A DNA stretch of 51,937 nt, from NCBI GenBank assembly GCA_900541345.1, contig UQJE01000011.1:1-51937 (forward strand). Direction: 5' to 3'. A program made the position numbers and the translations under genes. Under the pieces are notes generated by a model, which did no database searches, was not told the DNA's origin, and saw nothing but the letters and a program-made list of their open reading frames with translations. This stretch comes from an uncultured Blautia sp. Its GTDB lineage: Bacteria > Bacillota > Clostridia > Lachnospirales > Lachnospiraceae. Each line of letters begins with the position of its first letter. Positions within the stretch are counted from its first letter, which is position 1. Shown here piece by piece: positions 1-8,071 of this stretch.

Positions 1-72
1 TATCATTTTGGTGCAAGCGTGATTCATGGGCAGCGTAGCAATATTTTGCGCTTACTTCATATGGGGATTTAG
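1..72 (+). CDS. Possible 3' end of a gene entering from the left
   Basis: Frame 1 of the plus strand is open from the window edge to a TAG at 70-72 (24 codons, ending HMGI). I do not recognise the product. It would be the only plus-strand gene in the window. The hairpin followed by a T-rich run at 199-233 could be its terminator, which is the only support beyond the open frame. It may equally be chance. Confidence 0.15.
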   Translation, partial: YHFGASVIHGQRSNILRLLHMGI

Positions 73-198
73 AGCCGAACGGCCAAGAATAGTTCTCTCG
101 GATATGTAATTTCATCGTAGCAACTATAATTATTTATGTCAACGGATTTCATATGTTTTTTCTTTTTTATACAACACTTCACCAACATCGCTATAAGA

Positions 199-237
199 AG
201 GATAGCCCATTTTAATGGCTGGGTATCTTTTAATATG
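199..237 (+). terminator. Possible plus-strand terminator
   Basis: GATAGCCCA and TGGGTATC pair apart from one bulged G, around a short AT-rich loop, and are followed on the plus strand by TTTTAAT. It could end a gene coming from the left of the window. The bulge and the short T-run make it a weak call. Confidence 0.3.
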
Positions 238-248
238 TCAACACAACA

Positions 249-273
249 AGAGGGAGCTTCATTCGCTCCCTCT
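249..273 (-). terminator. Hairpin downstream of the Rpn gene
   Basis: AGAGGGAGC and GCTCCCTCT form a perfect 9-bp stem with a 7-nt loop, starting 24 nt past the stop of the small Rpn ORF. On the minus strand it is followed by TTGTTGTG and not by a clean U-run, so it is a probable but imperfect terminator. Confidence 0.5.
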
Positions 274-296
274 GCTGCTTCGTATAATTCGAAAGA

Positions 297-482
297 TTAA
301 TTCTCTACAAGCGCCTCACGCTCGATTTCTTTAACTTTTTCTGTGGAAATATCCACTAATTCAGCAATTTGTTCGTATGAAAATTGTTTTTTGGAAAGCA
401 TATTCAGGACAATTTTTCTGCGGCCAGTTTCCAAACCTTCTTTACGGCCATCTTCCATAATCATTTCACCAAGTCGTGTCAT
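297..482 (-). CDS. Small C-terminal Rpn-like protein (RpnS-like), 61 aa
   Basis: This 61-residue ORF corresponds to the usual C-terminus of Rpn (PD-(D/E)XK putative transposase) proteins: a Glu/Gly/Arg-rich linker (EDGRKEGLETGRRK) followed by a helix-turn-helix-like segment (FSYEQIAELVDISTEKVKEIE). It is in the same frame as the 214-aa ORF before it and is separated from it only by TGA; its ATG follows the TGA directly. A strong ribosome site, AAGGAGG, lies 8 nt before this ATG, inside the end of the upstream ORF, so independent initiation is plausible. In characterised Rpn systems a small protein made from an internal start acts as inhibitor of the nuclease. That role is inferred here. The alternative is a plain nonsense mutation. 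Confidence 0.6.
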   Translation of the reverse strand: MTRLGEMIMEDGRKEGLETGRRKIVLNMLSKKQFSYEQIAELVDISTEKVKEIEREALVEN

Positions 483-1127
483 TCAAACCGCCTCCTTAAT
501 TTCTTCCAGCTCTGCGCCGGTTAAAAATTTTTCTGCCAGGGTATAGAGCATGGCAGTTACTTTTTCTGATGTGTCGGTTTTATCCTGTTTCACAACCAAA
601 ATTCCTTTTTTAATTGTGTCTTTTCGGCTGAGACTTCCAGACATCAGCGGTGTGAGAGAAAGTTCTGCAAAGTCTTCTTCTGTGAAAGGTTCTCCTTTTT
701 CCTGTTTCTCCTGCAGCCGCGCAAAAACTTTATCTGCATCTTTCTCTGTCAGATAGATTGGAATGACCCGATAAGTACTTGCCCCACAGTCCAACTGAGT
801 CTGAACATTTTTGATGCCTCCGGAGTAAATCACATAAGTAATTACGTTTTTCCCTTTATTATGGGAACAAAGCGCCTCATAAGCCCGGAATCTTCGAAGA
901 TCCGCGATGATTTTATCATCTGTAGTCTGGAACTCAAAATGTACATAGAAACCTTGAGTCGTAAGAAAAGTGAAATCCATGTACAGAGAATAGATTTTTA
1001 AATCCACCAGCTCTGTTGGAGCGGATTCCAGAAATTCATAATCAATTCCCAGCATTTTTACAATATTGTCACGAAAATAATCAAAGCCCATTTTCATGAT
1101 TGCATCTTCATGTTTCGTATTTCCCAT
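483..1127 (-). CDS. Rpn family recombination-promoting nuclease / putative transposase, core domain
   Basis: The 214-residue protein is the PD-(D/E)XK core of the Rpn/transposase_31-like family. Asp51 (YMDF) and the E65-x-Q67 pair in FEFQTTD match the expected nuclease residues, and the surrounding text (RRFRAYEAL, ITYVIYSGG, LTPLMSG) is typical of the family. Rpn proteins are DNA endonucleases with reported anti-phage or recombination roles. Together with the in-frame downstream ORF the length would be about 276 codons, the normal full length, so the TGA at 483-485 removes the C-terminal segment. The start is the ATG at 1127; its Shine-Dalgarno lies beyond a hairpin (see 1128-1171). Whether the truncated core is active cannot be told from sequence. 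Confidence 0.8.
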   Translation of the reverse strand: MGNTKHEDAIMKMGFDYFRDNIVKMLGIDYEFLESAPTELVDLKIYSLYMDFTFLTTQGFYVHFEFQTTDDKIIADLRRFRAYEALCSHNKGKNVITYVIYSGGIKNVQTQLDCGASTYRVIPIYLTEKDADKVFARLQEKQEKGEPFTEEDFAELSLTPLMSGSLSRKDTIKKGILVVKQDKTDTSEKVTAMLYTLAEKFLTGAELEEIKEAV

Positions 1128-1171
1128 AAGATTTGTAATTGCCCGTGCGGCAACTACAAATGCACCTCCTT
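1128..1171 (-). promoter_or_regulatory. Ribosome site separated from its start codon by a 12-bp hairpin
   Basis: AAGGAGGTG (1163-1171) is a near-perfect ribosome site but lies about 36 nt before the ATG at 1127. Between them, TTTGTAGTTGCC and GGCAATTACAAA (1149-1160 and 1132-1143) form a 12-bp stem with one G-U pair and a 5-nt loop. If the hairpin is folded and looped out, the remaining distance is about 8 nt, ideal for initiation. Translation of the nuclease may therefore depend on this structure. Confidence 0.55.
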
Positions 1172-1380
1172 ATTATTTCTTAAGTATGCTCATCTTATGT
1201 GCTGCGAAAATGTCGGCTTTTGTATTGATACTGCAAGAAGCAGGTTATCTTTTGTAAATAATGTTCTGAACAGACCTCCTTATCATAAAATTGTAGCAGA
1301 ACAAAAATGAGAAAGCAAATGTAAAATGGTTCATTTTTTAATATATAATCTCTTACTAAAAAAGCGTTGATTATGCAACA
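1172..1380. other. Intergenic region upstream of the Rpn gene
   Basis: About 210 nt between the Rpn ribosome site and the terminator of the capsule region. On the minus strand there is a second isolated ribosome-site-like AAGGAGG near 1275 without a convincing ORF, and an ATATAATC-like AT-rich stretch near 1340 that could hold a -10 element. I see no well-spaced promoter. A 79-codon open frame here overlaps the terminator and is not credible. Confidence 0.3.
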
Positions 1381-1407
1381 CAAAAAGGGGAGTCTTATTA
1401 CTCCCCT
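1381..1407 (-). terminator. Strong intrinsic terminator of the capsule region
   Basis: On the minus strand AGGGGAGT and ACTCCCCT form a perfect 8-bp GC-rich stem with a 6-nt loop, followed by TTTTTG. It lies 36 nt beyond the stop of the last glycosyltransferase gene (1443) and marks the end of the transcript that runs from 13.3 kb. Confidence 0.85.
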
Positions 1408-1442
1408 CCGTTGTGCCGTGTTGTAATGATACATCTGCAGCC

Positions 1443-3137
1443 CTACCTCGGCGGTAAGATACTCCTTTTTTCATACATCATTGCTATATCGTAAACACTC
1501 ACGGTCTGAATATACGTCTTATGTTTATTCCGCACAACAGCCAGCGCTTCATCGAGCGCTTTCTGTCTTTCGGAATTCATTTTTCTGTCGTGTGGAACAC
1601 GATACAGGGAGGTTGTCTTTTTCACGCAGGTAAAGTCTGTGTGAAGAGAATATCTCACCCACAAATCCCAGTCTTCCAAAGCATCCAGTGTCTCATCAAG
1701 GCCTCCAAATTCCTCGAACAGGCTTTTTTCAAACATAATCGCCTGAATGGGAATGTAATTATGGTGACAGAGCTTTACCTTGTCAAATTCCTGAGTGTGT
1801 GTGGCATTCAAACCTTTTACCTCGTAAATATAAGGTTCCTTTGACCGGACTTCCACAGGCGTTTCAAATGCAAAACTATATGCCGCTCTGTTTTCTGTTT
1901 TCAGAAGATTTGTCACGAGCACTTCCACATGGTCTGCATAAAATAAGTCATCGTCATCCAGAAAGTTCAAATACTTTCCTGTTGCAGCAGACATGGCAAG
2001 ATTTCCGGCTTTTGACCTGCCTGCCTTTTTCCCGGTTGCCCTATATACAATATTTAAGTCTCCAAACTCCTCACGGAGCATTTTTTCAGATACATTTTCT
2101 CCGTCTTCCACTACCACAACTTCTATATTAGGGTACGTCTGGTTTCGAAGGCTGACAAGTGTCTCGCGAAGAACAGAAGGCCTGCCGCAGGTACGTACGA
2201 TTATGGATACCTTTGGTGTCTCCTTTGGAAACTCATTAAAATAAAAGCCGCCCTCTCTGTTTATAGAATAATCCCAGTTTAAAAACTCCGGCTGAAAAGC
2301 GACATCTTTTCCCCGTGTTTTTCTGGAATAGAAATGCGGGATTTTCCCAAAATGGCGCCAATACTCCCTGCGAAGCATTTTTTTAGAACCTGGAAACGCC
2401 TCCGGTGTGACCATGAGAAACCAGAATTTCAAATGGCCTTTCAATATATCCTTCAAGCCTCCGAAGCGATAACGAAGCATCATGTTATTGATCACTCCGT
2501 ACACATGCTGGTTTGGCTTGATTTCCCCTGCTTCTTCGTAAGAATAATGCATAATCACAGATTTCGGCACATAACGGATTTTATAGCCGAAGGAACGAAG
2601 CCGCCAGCTCAGGTCCACATCCTCCGCATACATGAAAATTTTTTCATCAAAACCACCAAGCTTTTCATAAATCTCTCTTTTCATAGCAAAGGCAGCGCCG
2701 CTGCTCCATGTGGTTTCTCCTGTAAGAGGATTGTAATTCTTCGGATGCTCATACGGAAACTGACGAAGCTCCCACATTGCTGTTTTTTCATCGGAAGCAT
2801 CGACTGCCTCTTCCAGTTCTTTCAGTGTATCCGGAAGAAGCTCTGTATCAATATTAAAAAAGCAGACAAGCTCTGAATTTCCTTTTGAAAAACCCAGATT
2901 ATTTCCCCTTCCAAAGCCAAGATTTTCCTGCGATTCCATAACCTGGAAGCTTCCCACCTGTTCTTCCATTTCCGGCTTTATTTTCTTTAATTTTTCCAGA
3001 GTATGGTCTGAAGAGTGGTTGTCCACTACATAAATATTTACTTTTTTTAAATCATACTCCGATTTCAAAACAGAACCGAAGCATCTCTCAATCCATTTTT
3101 CCGAATTATAAGATACGTATATAATGTCCATTTTCAT
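1443..3137 (-). CDS. Tandem-domain GT2 family glycosyltransferase, 564 aa
   Basis: Two GT-A (GT2) modules lie in one polypeptide. The first (about 1-270) has the nucleotide-binding VDNHSSD at 38-44, FNID near 95 in the DXD position and the acceptor-side YAEDVDLSWR motif, as in rhamnosyltransferase-like enzymes. The second (about 305-560) has VEDGE and LDDDD motifs followed by an EDWDLWVRY segment. Bifunctional enzymes of this kind add two different sugars or form alternating linkages. It is the last gene before the terminator and follows a methyltransferase and the Wzm/Wzt exporter, so it probably helps to build the ABC-exported glycan. The donor and linkage cannot be deduced. An alternative start is the Met at codon 3. 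Confidence 0.88.
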   Translation of the reverse strand: MKMDIIYVSYNSEKWIERCFGSVLKSEYDLKKVNIYVVDNHSSDHTLEKLKKIKPEMEEQVGSFQVMESQENLGFGRGNNLGFSKGNSELVCFFNIDTELLPDTLKELEEAVDASDEKTAMWELRQFPYEHPKNYNPLTGETTWSSGAAFAMKREIYEKLGGFDEKIFMYAEDVDLSWRLRSFGYKIRYVPKSVIMHYSYEEAGEIKPNQHVYGVINNMMLRYRFGGLKDILKGHLKFWFLMVTPEAFPGSKKMLRREYWRHFGKIPHFYSRKTRGKDVAFQPEFLNWDYSINREGGFYFNEFPKETPKVSIIVRTCGRPSVLRETLVSLRNQTYPNIEVVVVEDGENVSEKMLREEFGDLNIVYRATGKKAGRSKAGNLAMSAATGKYLNFLDDDDLFYADHVEVLVTNLLKTENRAAYSFAFETPVEVRSKEPYIYEVKGLNATHTQEFDKVKLCHHNYIPIQAIMFEKSLFEEFGGLDETLDALEDWDLWVRYSLHTDFTCVKKTTSLYRVPHDRKMNSERQKALDEALAVVRNKHKTYIQTVSVYDIAMMYEKRSILPPR

Positions 3138-3170
3138 CTTCTCTTTCTCTCATGCTCCGCCCTAAAACGC

Positions 3171-4082
3171 TTATCTGCGTTTCAGCAGCTTTCTCAGGGG
3201 ATTTCTCTTTTCTTTTAAAACATCAAGATTATGTTCCAGCTTTTTAATATATTCCTGCTGCGCCCGGATATTTTCCTCCAACTGGGCTGCATAAGCCTCC
3301 GCCTCTGCCTTTAAACTTAAAATCTGACGCTCTTTTTCATGAGCGATCCGGTTCAGCTCGTAATACATACTGTCATCAAAAGCAGTCAGCTCTTCTGTGT
3401 CCTGTGCGAAATCTTTCTCTGTATCAGAACAAATGGTAATCACATAACGGCTGTCTTTTGGCTGCTTTCCTTCCTTATTATATACACCCCTTGAAACCTG
3501 GTTTTCCTCTCCGGCAGGAGCGAGAAAATATCCCACCTCCGGATACTGGCAGTACACGGTTCTGTACTTAAAGCAGCTTCCAAGAAATTCATCAAACTCG
3601 TCCACATAAAACTCTTTTACATGGAAGGCATTTTCCCCTTTTACAAGGTCTGTGTACACCGCCTTATTGGGGGTAGACATAATAAGAAAGCCGTCCGGTT
3701 TTAATACGCGGCGTATTTCCTTCAGGAAACTTTCCTGTACTTCTCCTGTCACATGCTCAATCGTCTCATAAGAAATCACAACATCGAAGGAGTCATCTTC
3801 AAAAGGAAGGCTTTCCACACTTCCCGCACGAAAAGAAAGATTGTCTTTCCCATATTTTTTATTGGCATTTTCCACTGTCTCCGCACTGATGTCAAGTCCT
3901 GTTACCTCTTTTGCCTTCTCTGAAAGAATATGGCTTCCATACCCTTCCCCGCAGGCTGCGTCCAGAACCTTTTTTCCTTTTACAAACGCGGCTGCAAATC
4001 GGTATCTCTGATAATGTTCAATTTCCATTTCTCCCTTGCAGTCTTTTGGAAGAAAACGTTCTCCTGTATATTCTGCGCTCAT
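3171..4082 (-). CDS. Class I SAM-dependent methyltransferase with C-terminal coiled coil
   Basis: A Methyltransf_11-type domain shows the SAM-binding motif VLDAACGEGYG (about 39-49 from the chosen start), the acidic GLDIS strand end and the ISYETIEHV post-motif. The last 60 residues are a Lys/Glu/Gln-rich coiled coil. The start is the second of two adjacent ATG codons, where AAGGAG lies 6 nt upstream and the neighbouring ABC gene has just ended; the longer frame back to 4130 would overlap that gene. In ABC-dependent polysaccharides a methyltransferase, often with a coiled-coil ruler, can cap the non-reducing end, and Wzt with a C-terminal domain recognises the cap. The position beside such a Wzt fits that role, but it is an inference. 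Confidence 0.82.
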   Translation of the reverse strand: MSAEYTGERFLPKDCKGEMEIEHYQRYRFAAAFVKGKKVLDAACGEGYGSHILSEKAKEVTGLDISAETVENANKKYGKDNLSFRAGSVESLPFEDDSFDVVISYETIEHVTGEVQESFLKEIRRVLKPDGFLIMSTPNKAVYTDLVKGENAFHVKEFYVDEFDEFLGSCFKYRTVYCQYPEVGYFLAPAGEENQVSRGVYNKEGKQPKDSRYVITICSDTEKDFAQDTEELTAFDDSMYYELNRIAHEKERQILSLKAEAEAYAAQLEENIRAQQEYIKKLEHNLDVLKEKRNPLRKLLKRR

Positions 4083-4092
4083 CATTCTCTCC

Positions 4093-5394
4093 TTATCCTC
4101 TGATTTGAACCATGTCTCTCTCATACTCATGAATCTTTATTGTTCCCGGTATTTCTATATAAGAAGAATTATATCCTTCGTTGTGTATGGTAACTTCCAG
4201 AACTCCGTGAAGCCATGTCAGCATAATATTCTGATTCTGCGTTCCCTGTGCCAGAGCAGCACTTACTACATAAGTCCCTCTCATAAGCCGGGGCAGCGTA
4301 CAGTGAAATACAATTTCCGAAACCTTTCCCTTTTTTCCACAGAAAGTCTGCTGCTGGTTGATGTAGTTATTCATGTCGTAAAGGGGAAGACCTTTGTTGT
4401 TTTCAAAAACAAAACCTGCAATCAGGTTGTTCATATCTTCCTGAAATTCCACTGCCATATGCACTTCATATTCGTGCTCCACCTGAAGATCCGTTGTCAT
4501 ATTTCCATTCTTATCTTTAATAAAAACGCTCAGGAAGCGGAAGCTCTCTGACTGAAGCTTGCTGCTCTTGTAATGCACTTCCGGAAAAACAGCACCGTCT
4601 CCGCTTATTTCCGCCGCAATCACCTCGTCAGAAGCGCCTGCGGAAACGCCCATATTCATTGCCTTTCTCTTCTCGTCCATATACAGATCACAGACAAGAT
4701 CGCATTTATCAAACTTTTTCTGTTTTCCGTGGTCGATCCACAGAACCCTGGAACACATCTGGCGGATACTTGCTATATCGTGAGAAACAAAAAGAATGGT
4801 AACTCCCTTTTTTTTCAGCTCCTCAAATTTTCGGAAACACTTATTCTGGAAGAAAAGGTCACCTACACTTAATGCCTCGTCTACAATCAGAATATCCGGC
4901 TCCACATTAATAGCAACTGCAAAAGCAAGTCTTGCAAACATACCGCTTGAATATGTTTTTACAGGCTGATGGATAAAATCACCGATTTCCGCAAAGTCGA
5001 TAATGCTCTGCACCCTCTCGTCCATCTGTTTTTTTGTATAGCCCATAATCCTGCCGTTTAAATAAATATTCTGAAGACCTGTATATTCCTGGTTAAAGCC
5101 AGCACCCAGCTCCAGAAGCGCCGCTATTTTTCCGTTTACTGTAACACTGCCCTCCGTGGGGGAAAGCACGCCTGTTATAATCTTAAGAAGGGTGGACTTT
5201 CCGGCTCCGTTTGTACCGATAATCCCCACAGTCTCTCCCTTTCTCACATCCATGTGAATGCCGTCAAGAGCAAGAAACTGCCGGCTGTATTTTTTCCCTG
5301 TAATAGAAAAAACTTCCCGCACCCGGCTGACGGGCGTATCATAAAGTCTGTATTCTTTTTTTAAACCGGTTATTTCAATCATCGTATCCGTCAT
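4093..5394 (-). CDS. wzt: Polysaccharide ABC transporter ATPase with C-terminal glycan-recognition domain (Wzt-type)
   Basis: The ATPase domain (1-240) has Walker A GTNGAGKST at 60-68, signature YSSGMFA near 148-154, Walker B DILIVDEAL near 167-175 and the switch His in FVSHD. The ELGAGFNQEYTGLQNI segment is typical of polysaccharide and teichoic-acid exporters (Wzt/TagH). The remaining about 190 residues form the Wzt C-terminal beta-sandwich type domain, found in exporters that recognise a modified glycan end. The start is ATG 5394 with GAGGTGAG just upstream. It is paired with the Wzm permease 11 nt upstream. Confidence 0.93.
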   Translation of the reverse strand: MTDTMIEITGLKKEYRLYDTPVSRVREVFSITGKKYSRQFLALDGIHMDVRKGETVGIIGTNGAGKSTLLKIITGVLSPTEGSVTVNGKIAALLELGAGFNQEYTGLQNIYLNGRIMGYTKKQMDERVQSIIDFAEIGDFIHQPVKTYSSGMFARLAFAVAINVEPDILIVDEALSVGDLFFQNKCFRKFEELKKKGVTILFVSHDIASIRQMCSRVLWIDHGKQKKFDKCDLVCDLYMDEKRKAMNMGVSAGASDEVIAAEISGDGAVFPEVHYKSSKLQSESFRFLSVFIKDKNGNMTTDLQVEHEYEVHMAVEFQEDMNNLIAGFVFENNKGLPLYDMNNYINQQQTFCGKKGKVSEIVFHCTLPRLMRGTYVVSAALAQGTQNQNIMLTWLHGVLEVTIHNEGYNSSYIEIPGTIKIHEYERDMVQIRG

Positions 5395-5404
5395 GTCTCA
5401 CCTC

Positions 5405-6190
5405 TTAAAGTACGTCTGCAAAATGTGCCTGCATTTTCCGGAAAATCACTCTTCCAAGAAGGAGAAGAATCAATGCGGCAGCCCAGTAATAAAGTCCTGC
5501 CTGCCAGTTTTCCCAGAAAAACTCCTTATAGACAAAAGCGTCCCTGTACCCCTGCACAACGTAATAAACAGGGTTTAACTTAAGAATTTTCTGCACTGCC
5601 TCTCCCATGATATTAAAATCCCACACAATCGGGGTAAGCCAGAAGAGAACCTGCATACAAATATTTACGATCTGCAGCAAATCCCGGAAAAACGGGTAAA
5701 GAGCAGCCGCAATATAGCTCACTCCCACAAGAAGAAGAATCATATACAGCATATAATAAGGAAGCTGCAGGTAATATAAATCCGGATAATATCCGAAGCC
5801 GCAGAAAAACAGTATGGTAAATACTACAAGAAATATCTGCACAAAAAAACAGGACAGAATCTTTGTAAGCGGCAGAATTTCTATAGGAAAAACCACCTTT
5901 TTTACAAGATAACTGTATTCTGCAAGAGCAGGCGTTGCCCCGACAATTCCTTCGCTTATAAAAAACCAGGGGATAATTCCGGAAACAAGCCATAAAATAA
6001 AAGGATAATCTGCAACAGGCTGAGAGTGAAATCCCACCTGAAAAATAAACCAGTAAATTACAATCGTCATAAGAGGCTGTACAAATGCCCATGTAACGCC
6101 CATGATAGAGCCTGCATATTTATTTCGGAAATCGTCCGCTGCAAACTGCAGCAGAAAACCTCCGTCTATTTTTTTTGTTTTTCCGTGCAT
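5405..6190 (-). CDS. wzm: Polysaccharide ABC transporter permease (Wzm/TagG type)
   Basis: A 261-residue ABC-2 family permease with about six hydrophobic segments. The N-terminal amphipathic part (FAADDFRNKYAGSIMGVTWAFVQPL) is characteristic of O-antigen, teichoic-acid and rhamnan exporters, as is NPVYYVVQGYRDAFVYKE near the C-terminus. It would form a dimer and, with the adjacent ATPase, move a completed undecaprenyl-linked glycan across the membrane. The gene start overlaps the end of the preceding glycosyltransferase by 25 nt, indicating translational coupling. Confidence 0.93.
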   Translation of the reverse strand: MHGKTKKIDGGFLLQFAADDFRNKYAGSIMGVTWAFVQPLMTIVIYWFIFQVGFHSQPVADYPFILWLVSGIIPWFFISEGIVGATPALAEYSYLVKKVVFPIEILPLTKILSCFFVQIFLVVFTILFFCGFGYYPDLYYLQLPYYMLYMILLLVGVSYIAAALYPFFRDLLQIVNICMQVLFWLTPIVWDFNIMGEAVQKILKLNPVYYVVQGYRDAFVYKEFFWENWQAGLYYWAAALILLLLGRVIFRKMQAHFADVL

Positions 6191-7071
6191 TTCCCGTCCT
6201 CCAGTATCATTTCAAGATAAATCTTTGCCGCTTTTTCTGTCTGCTCCATCATAAAACGCAGACGCTTTTTCCTGTCCTTATATGTGGCTTTTGTAGCTGC
6301 CGCACTGTCATGAATGACTTTTACAGACGGCTCATACAATATGGAAAAGCCTTTTTTCCGGCAGCGGTAAGCCAAAATATATTCTTCATAAAAAAACTGT
6401 GTTTCCGGTGTAAAAGCAAGGCTTTCGCTCTTTACAAAATCCGGTGTAAAAATAAGACACGCTCCGCAGGGAATAATATCTTCCTGCATGCTGCCATAAA
6501 AATCTGCGTCCTGCTCCTGACTTCCCTCCGCAAGCATTTTTGACACAAGCGGAAAAGAAAAAGGATAAAGCGTAAGCGCCAGATGATTCATACGAACTGT
6601 GTACGCAGCCTCTTTTTCTGTGCGAAGCCTTGTATCCATAGGGTTTTGATGAATCCCGTCACAGAGACGCACAATATCCGGTCCCATTACATGGCAGGGA
6701 TGTTTTTGCCTGCTTTTCTCAAGTCTCTTTATAAAATCCTTCTGCTCAAATGTAATATCATTGTTCGCCGCTATAATCCAGGAAGATTGAAGCTGCTCTC
6801 TCGCATATGCATATCCCTTATTATTTGCATGGGAAAACCCGCCGTTTTCATACACAGGCAGTACATGAATCCTGGAATTTCCCTTATAAAAATCTGCAAG
6901 CTCCTTCCTGGAATTTTTATCTTTATGTATATCGTTATCTACAATCACAATCTGAATCTGTTCCTGATTTTCCAGCTTCAGAATCGACTGTATGCACTTA
7001 TCTGTAATTGCCCTGTCCTTATAGTGAAGAATCACAAAACTCACTGTATCCATACCGGTTTCTCCCATCAT
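6166..7071 (-). CDS. GT2 family glycosyltransferase
   Basis: A GT-A fold enzyme with VSFVILHYKD at the N-terminus, VIVDND in the nucleotide-binding loop, IAANNDI at the DXD-like position and a GACLIF/YEEYILAYRCRKKG acceptor region, resembling rhamnosyltransferases of the WbbL type. The preceding gene ends in TGA that overlaps an ATG as ATGA at 7071, giving coupled translation; ATG codons at 7068 and 7053 are alternatives, the last being nearest the conserved domain. It lies in the ABC-export module directly before wzm and probably elongates that glycan. Donor unknown. Confidence 0.85.
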   Translation of the reverse strand: MMGETGMDTVSFVILHYKDRAITDKCIQSILKLENQEQIQIVIVDNDIHKDKNSRKELADFYKGNSRIHVLPVYENGGFSHANNKGYAYAREQLQSSWIIAANNDITFEQKDFIKRLEKSRQKHPCHVMGPDIVRLCDGIHQNPMDTRLRTEKEAAYTVRMNHLALTLYPFSFPLVSKMLAEGSQEQDADFYGSMQEDIIPCGACLIFTPDFVKSESLAFTPETQFFYEEYILAYRCRKKGFSILYEPSVKVIHDSAAATKATYKDRKKRLRFMMEQTEKAAKIYLEMILEDGKCTEKQKK

Positions 7072-8060
7072 TCCTTCCGTCCCATCAAACAAGCAGCAAA
7101 ACGGATTCCTCCTGTCCTTACAAGAAAAATCAGAACCTTCACAGCAGCCCTCTGTACAAAAGGTACTTCCGCTCCCTTAAAAAGTCCTGCCTTTGGATTT
7201 TTACTATAATCTGGAAAATATGTGTGAAGAATCCTTGTAATATAATCTGCCAGTTCCTTTGTTCTCTCTCTTGATGCTCCCGGTGCAAGCTGAAAAAAAC
7301 AGGTAGACAAAATCCGTAAAACAAACAGCTCATAAAACTCCGGACTATTCGAAACGCCTGTTTTTTCTATTTTCTGAATTGTTTCTTCAAGAGATTTCAA
7401 AGGAAGGGAAAACTGTCTCAATCCCCGGAAGTTATGCATCGCCGAGCCGGAATGCTGTCTGTACATATAACCGCAGGATATAATTGTACTTATTTTATCA
7501 CATACAGCACCGAAAAACAAGGAAACGGGCATGTCCTCCCCTCTCTCCTTTGCTGAAAAACGCACACCATACCTGTCCCACAGACTCTTTCTGTAAAAAT
7601 GAGAACACACCGCAGAAATCTGGAAAACACACTCTTCTCCCTCGAAACGGCGGTATTCTTTCGGATAAATCTCGCGCAGGACTTCTCCCGTCTCCGTAAC
7701 GCAGGTAAAACCACAGATTACCATCTCACTTCCCCGCTCTTCGGCGGCCGTATACAATTTCTCAATATAATCCGGCGCAATCCAGTCGTCTCCGTCCACA
7801 AAGATAAGGTATCTGCCCTCAGCCATATCAAGACCTTTATTTCTCGCTGCCCCGGCCCCTTTATTTTCCTGATGAAAAAGACGAATCCTCTTATCTTCCC
7901 TTAAAATCCTCTCCAGAATTTCCCCGCTTCCATCTGTACTTCCATCGTTTATCACAATCATTTCCAGGTCTGCAAATGTCTGGTTTTGTACAGAGCGCAC
8001 GCACTCTTCTATATATCTTTCATTATTATATACAGGAATAATCACCGATACTTCCGGCAT
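7068..8060 (-). CDS. GT2 family glycosyltransferase
   Basis: A 330-residue GT-A enzyme beginning MPEVSVIIPVYNNERYIEEC. INDGSTDGS (37-45) binds the nucleotide, FVDGDDW (about 90) holds the DXD metal ligand, and NKGLDMAEGRYLIF precedes it as in most processive and non-processive GT2 enzymes. The start ATG at 8060 is preceded by AAGGAGAGAAG. It overlaps the next gene by 4 nt and follows another GT2 gene by 11 nt. The acceptor and donor cannot be deduced. Confidence 0.88.
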   Translation of the reverse strand: MPEVSVIIPVYNNERYIEECVRSVQNQTFADLEMIVINDGSTDGSGEILERILREDKRIRLFHQENKGAGAARNKGLDMAEGRYLIFVDGDDWIAPDYIEKLYTAAEERGSEMVICGFTCVTETGEVLREIYPKEYRRFEGEECVFQISAVCSHFYRKSLWDRYGVRFSAKERGEDMPVSLFFGAVCDKISTIISCGYMYRQHSGSAMHNFRGLRQFSLPLKSLEETIQKIEKTGVSNSPEFYELFVLRILSTCFFQLAPGASRERTKELADYITRILHTYFPDYSKNPKAGLFKGAEVPFVQRAAVKVLIFLVRTGGIRFAACLMGRKE

Positions 8061-8071
8061 CTTCTCTCTCC

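Noticed and set aside
483..485. TGA in the Rpn gene as a selenocysteine codon
   Set aside because: No SECIS-like hairpin follows within the expected distance, and an ATG with its own ribosome site comes immediately after. Termination and reinitiation explain it better.
1195..1434. 79-codon ORF between the capsule region and Rpn
   Set aside because: It spans the strong terminator at 1381-1407, has no ribosome site and no recognisable domain.
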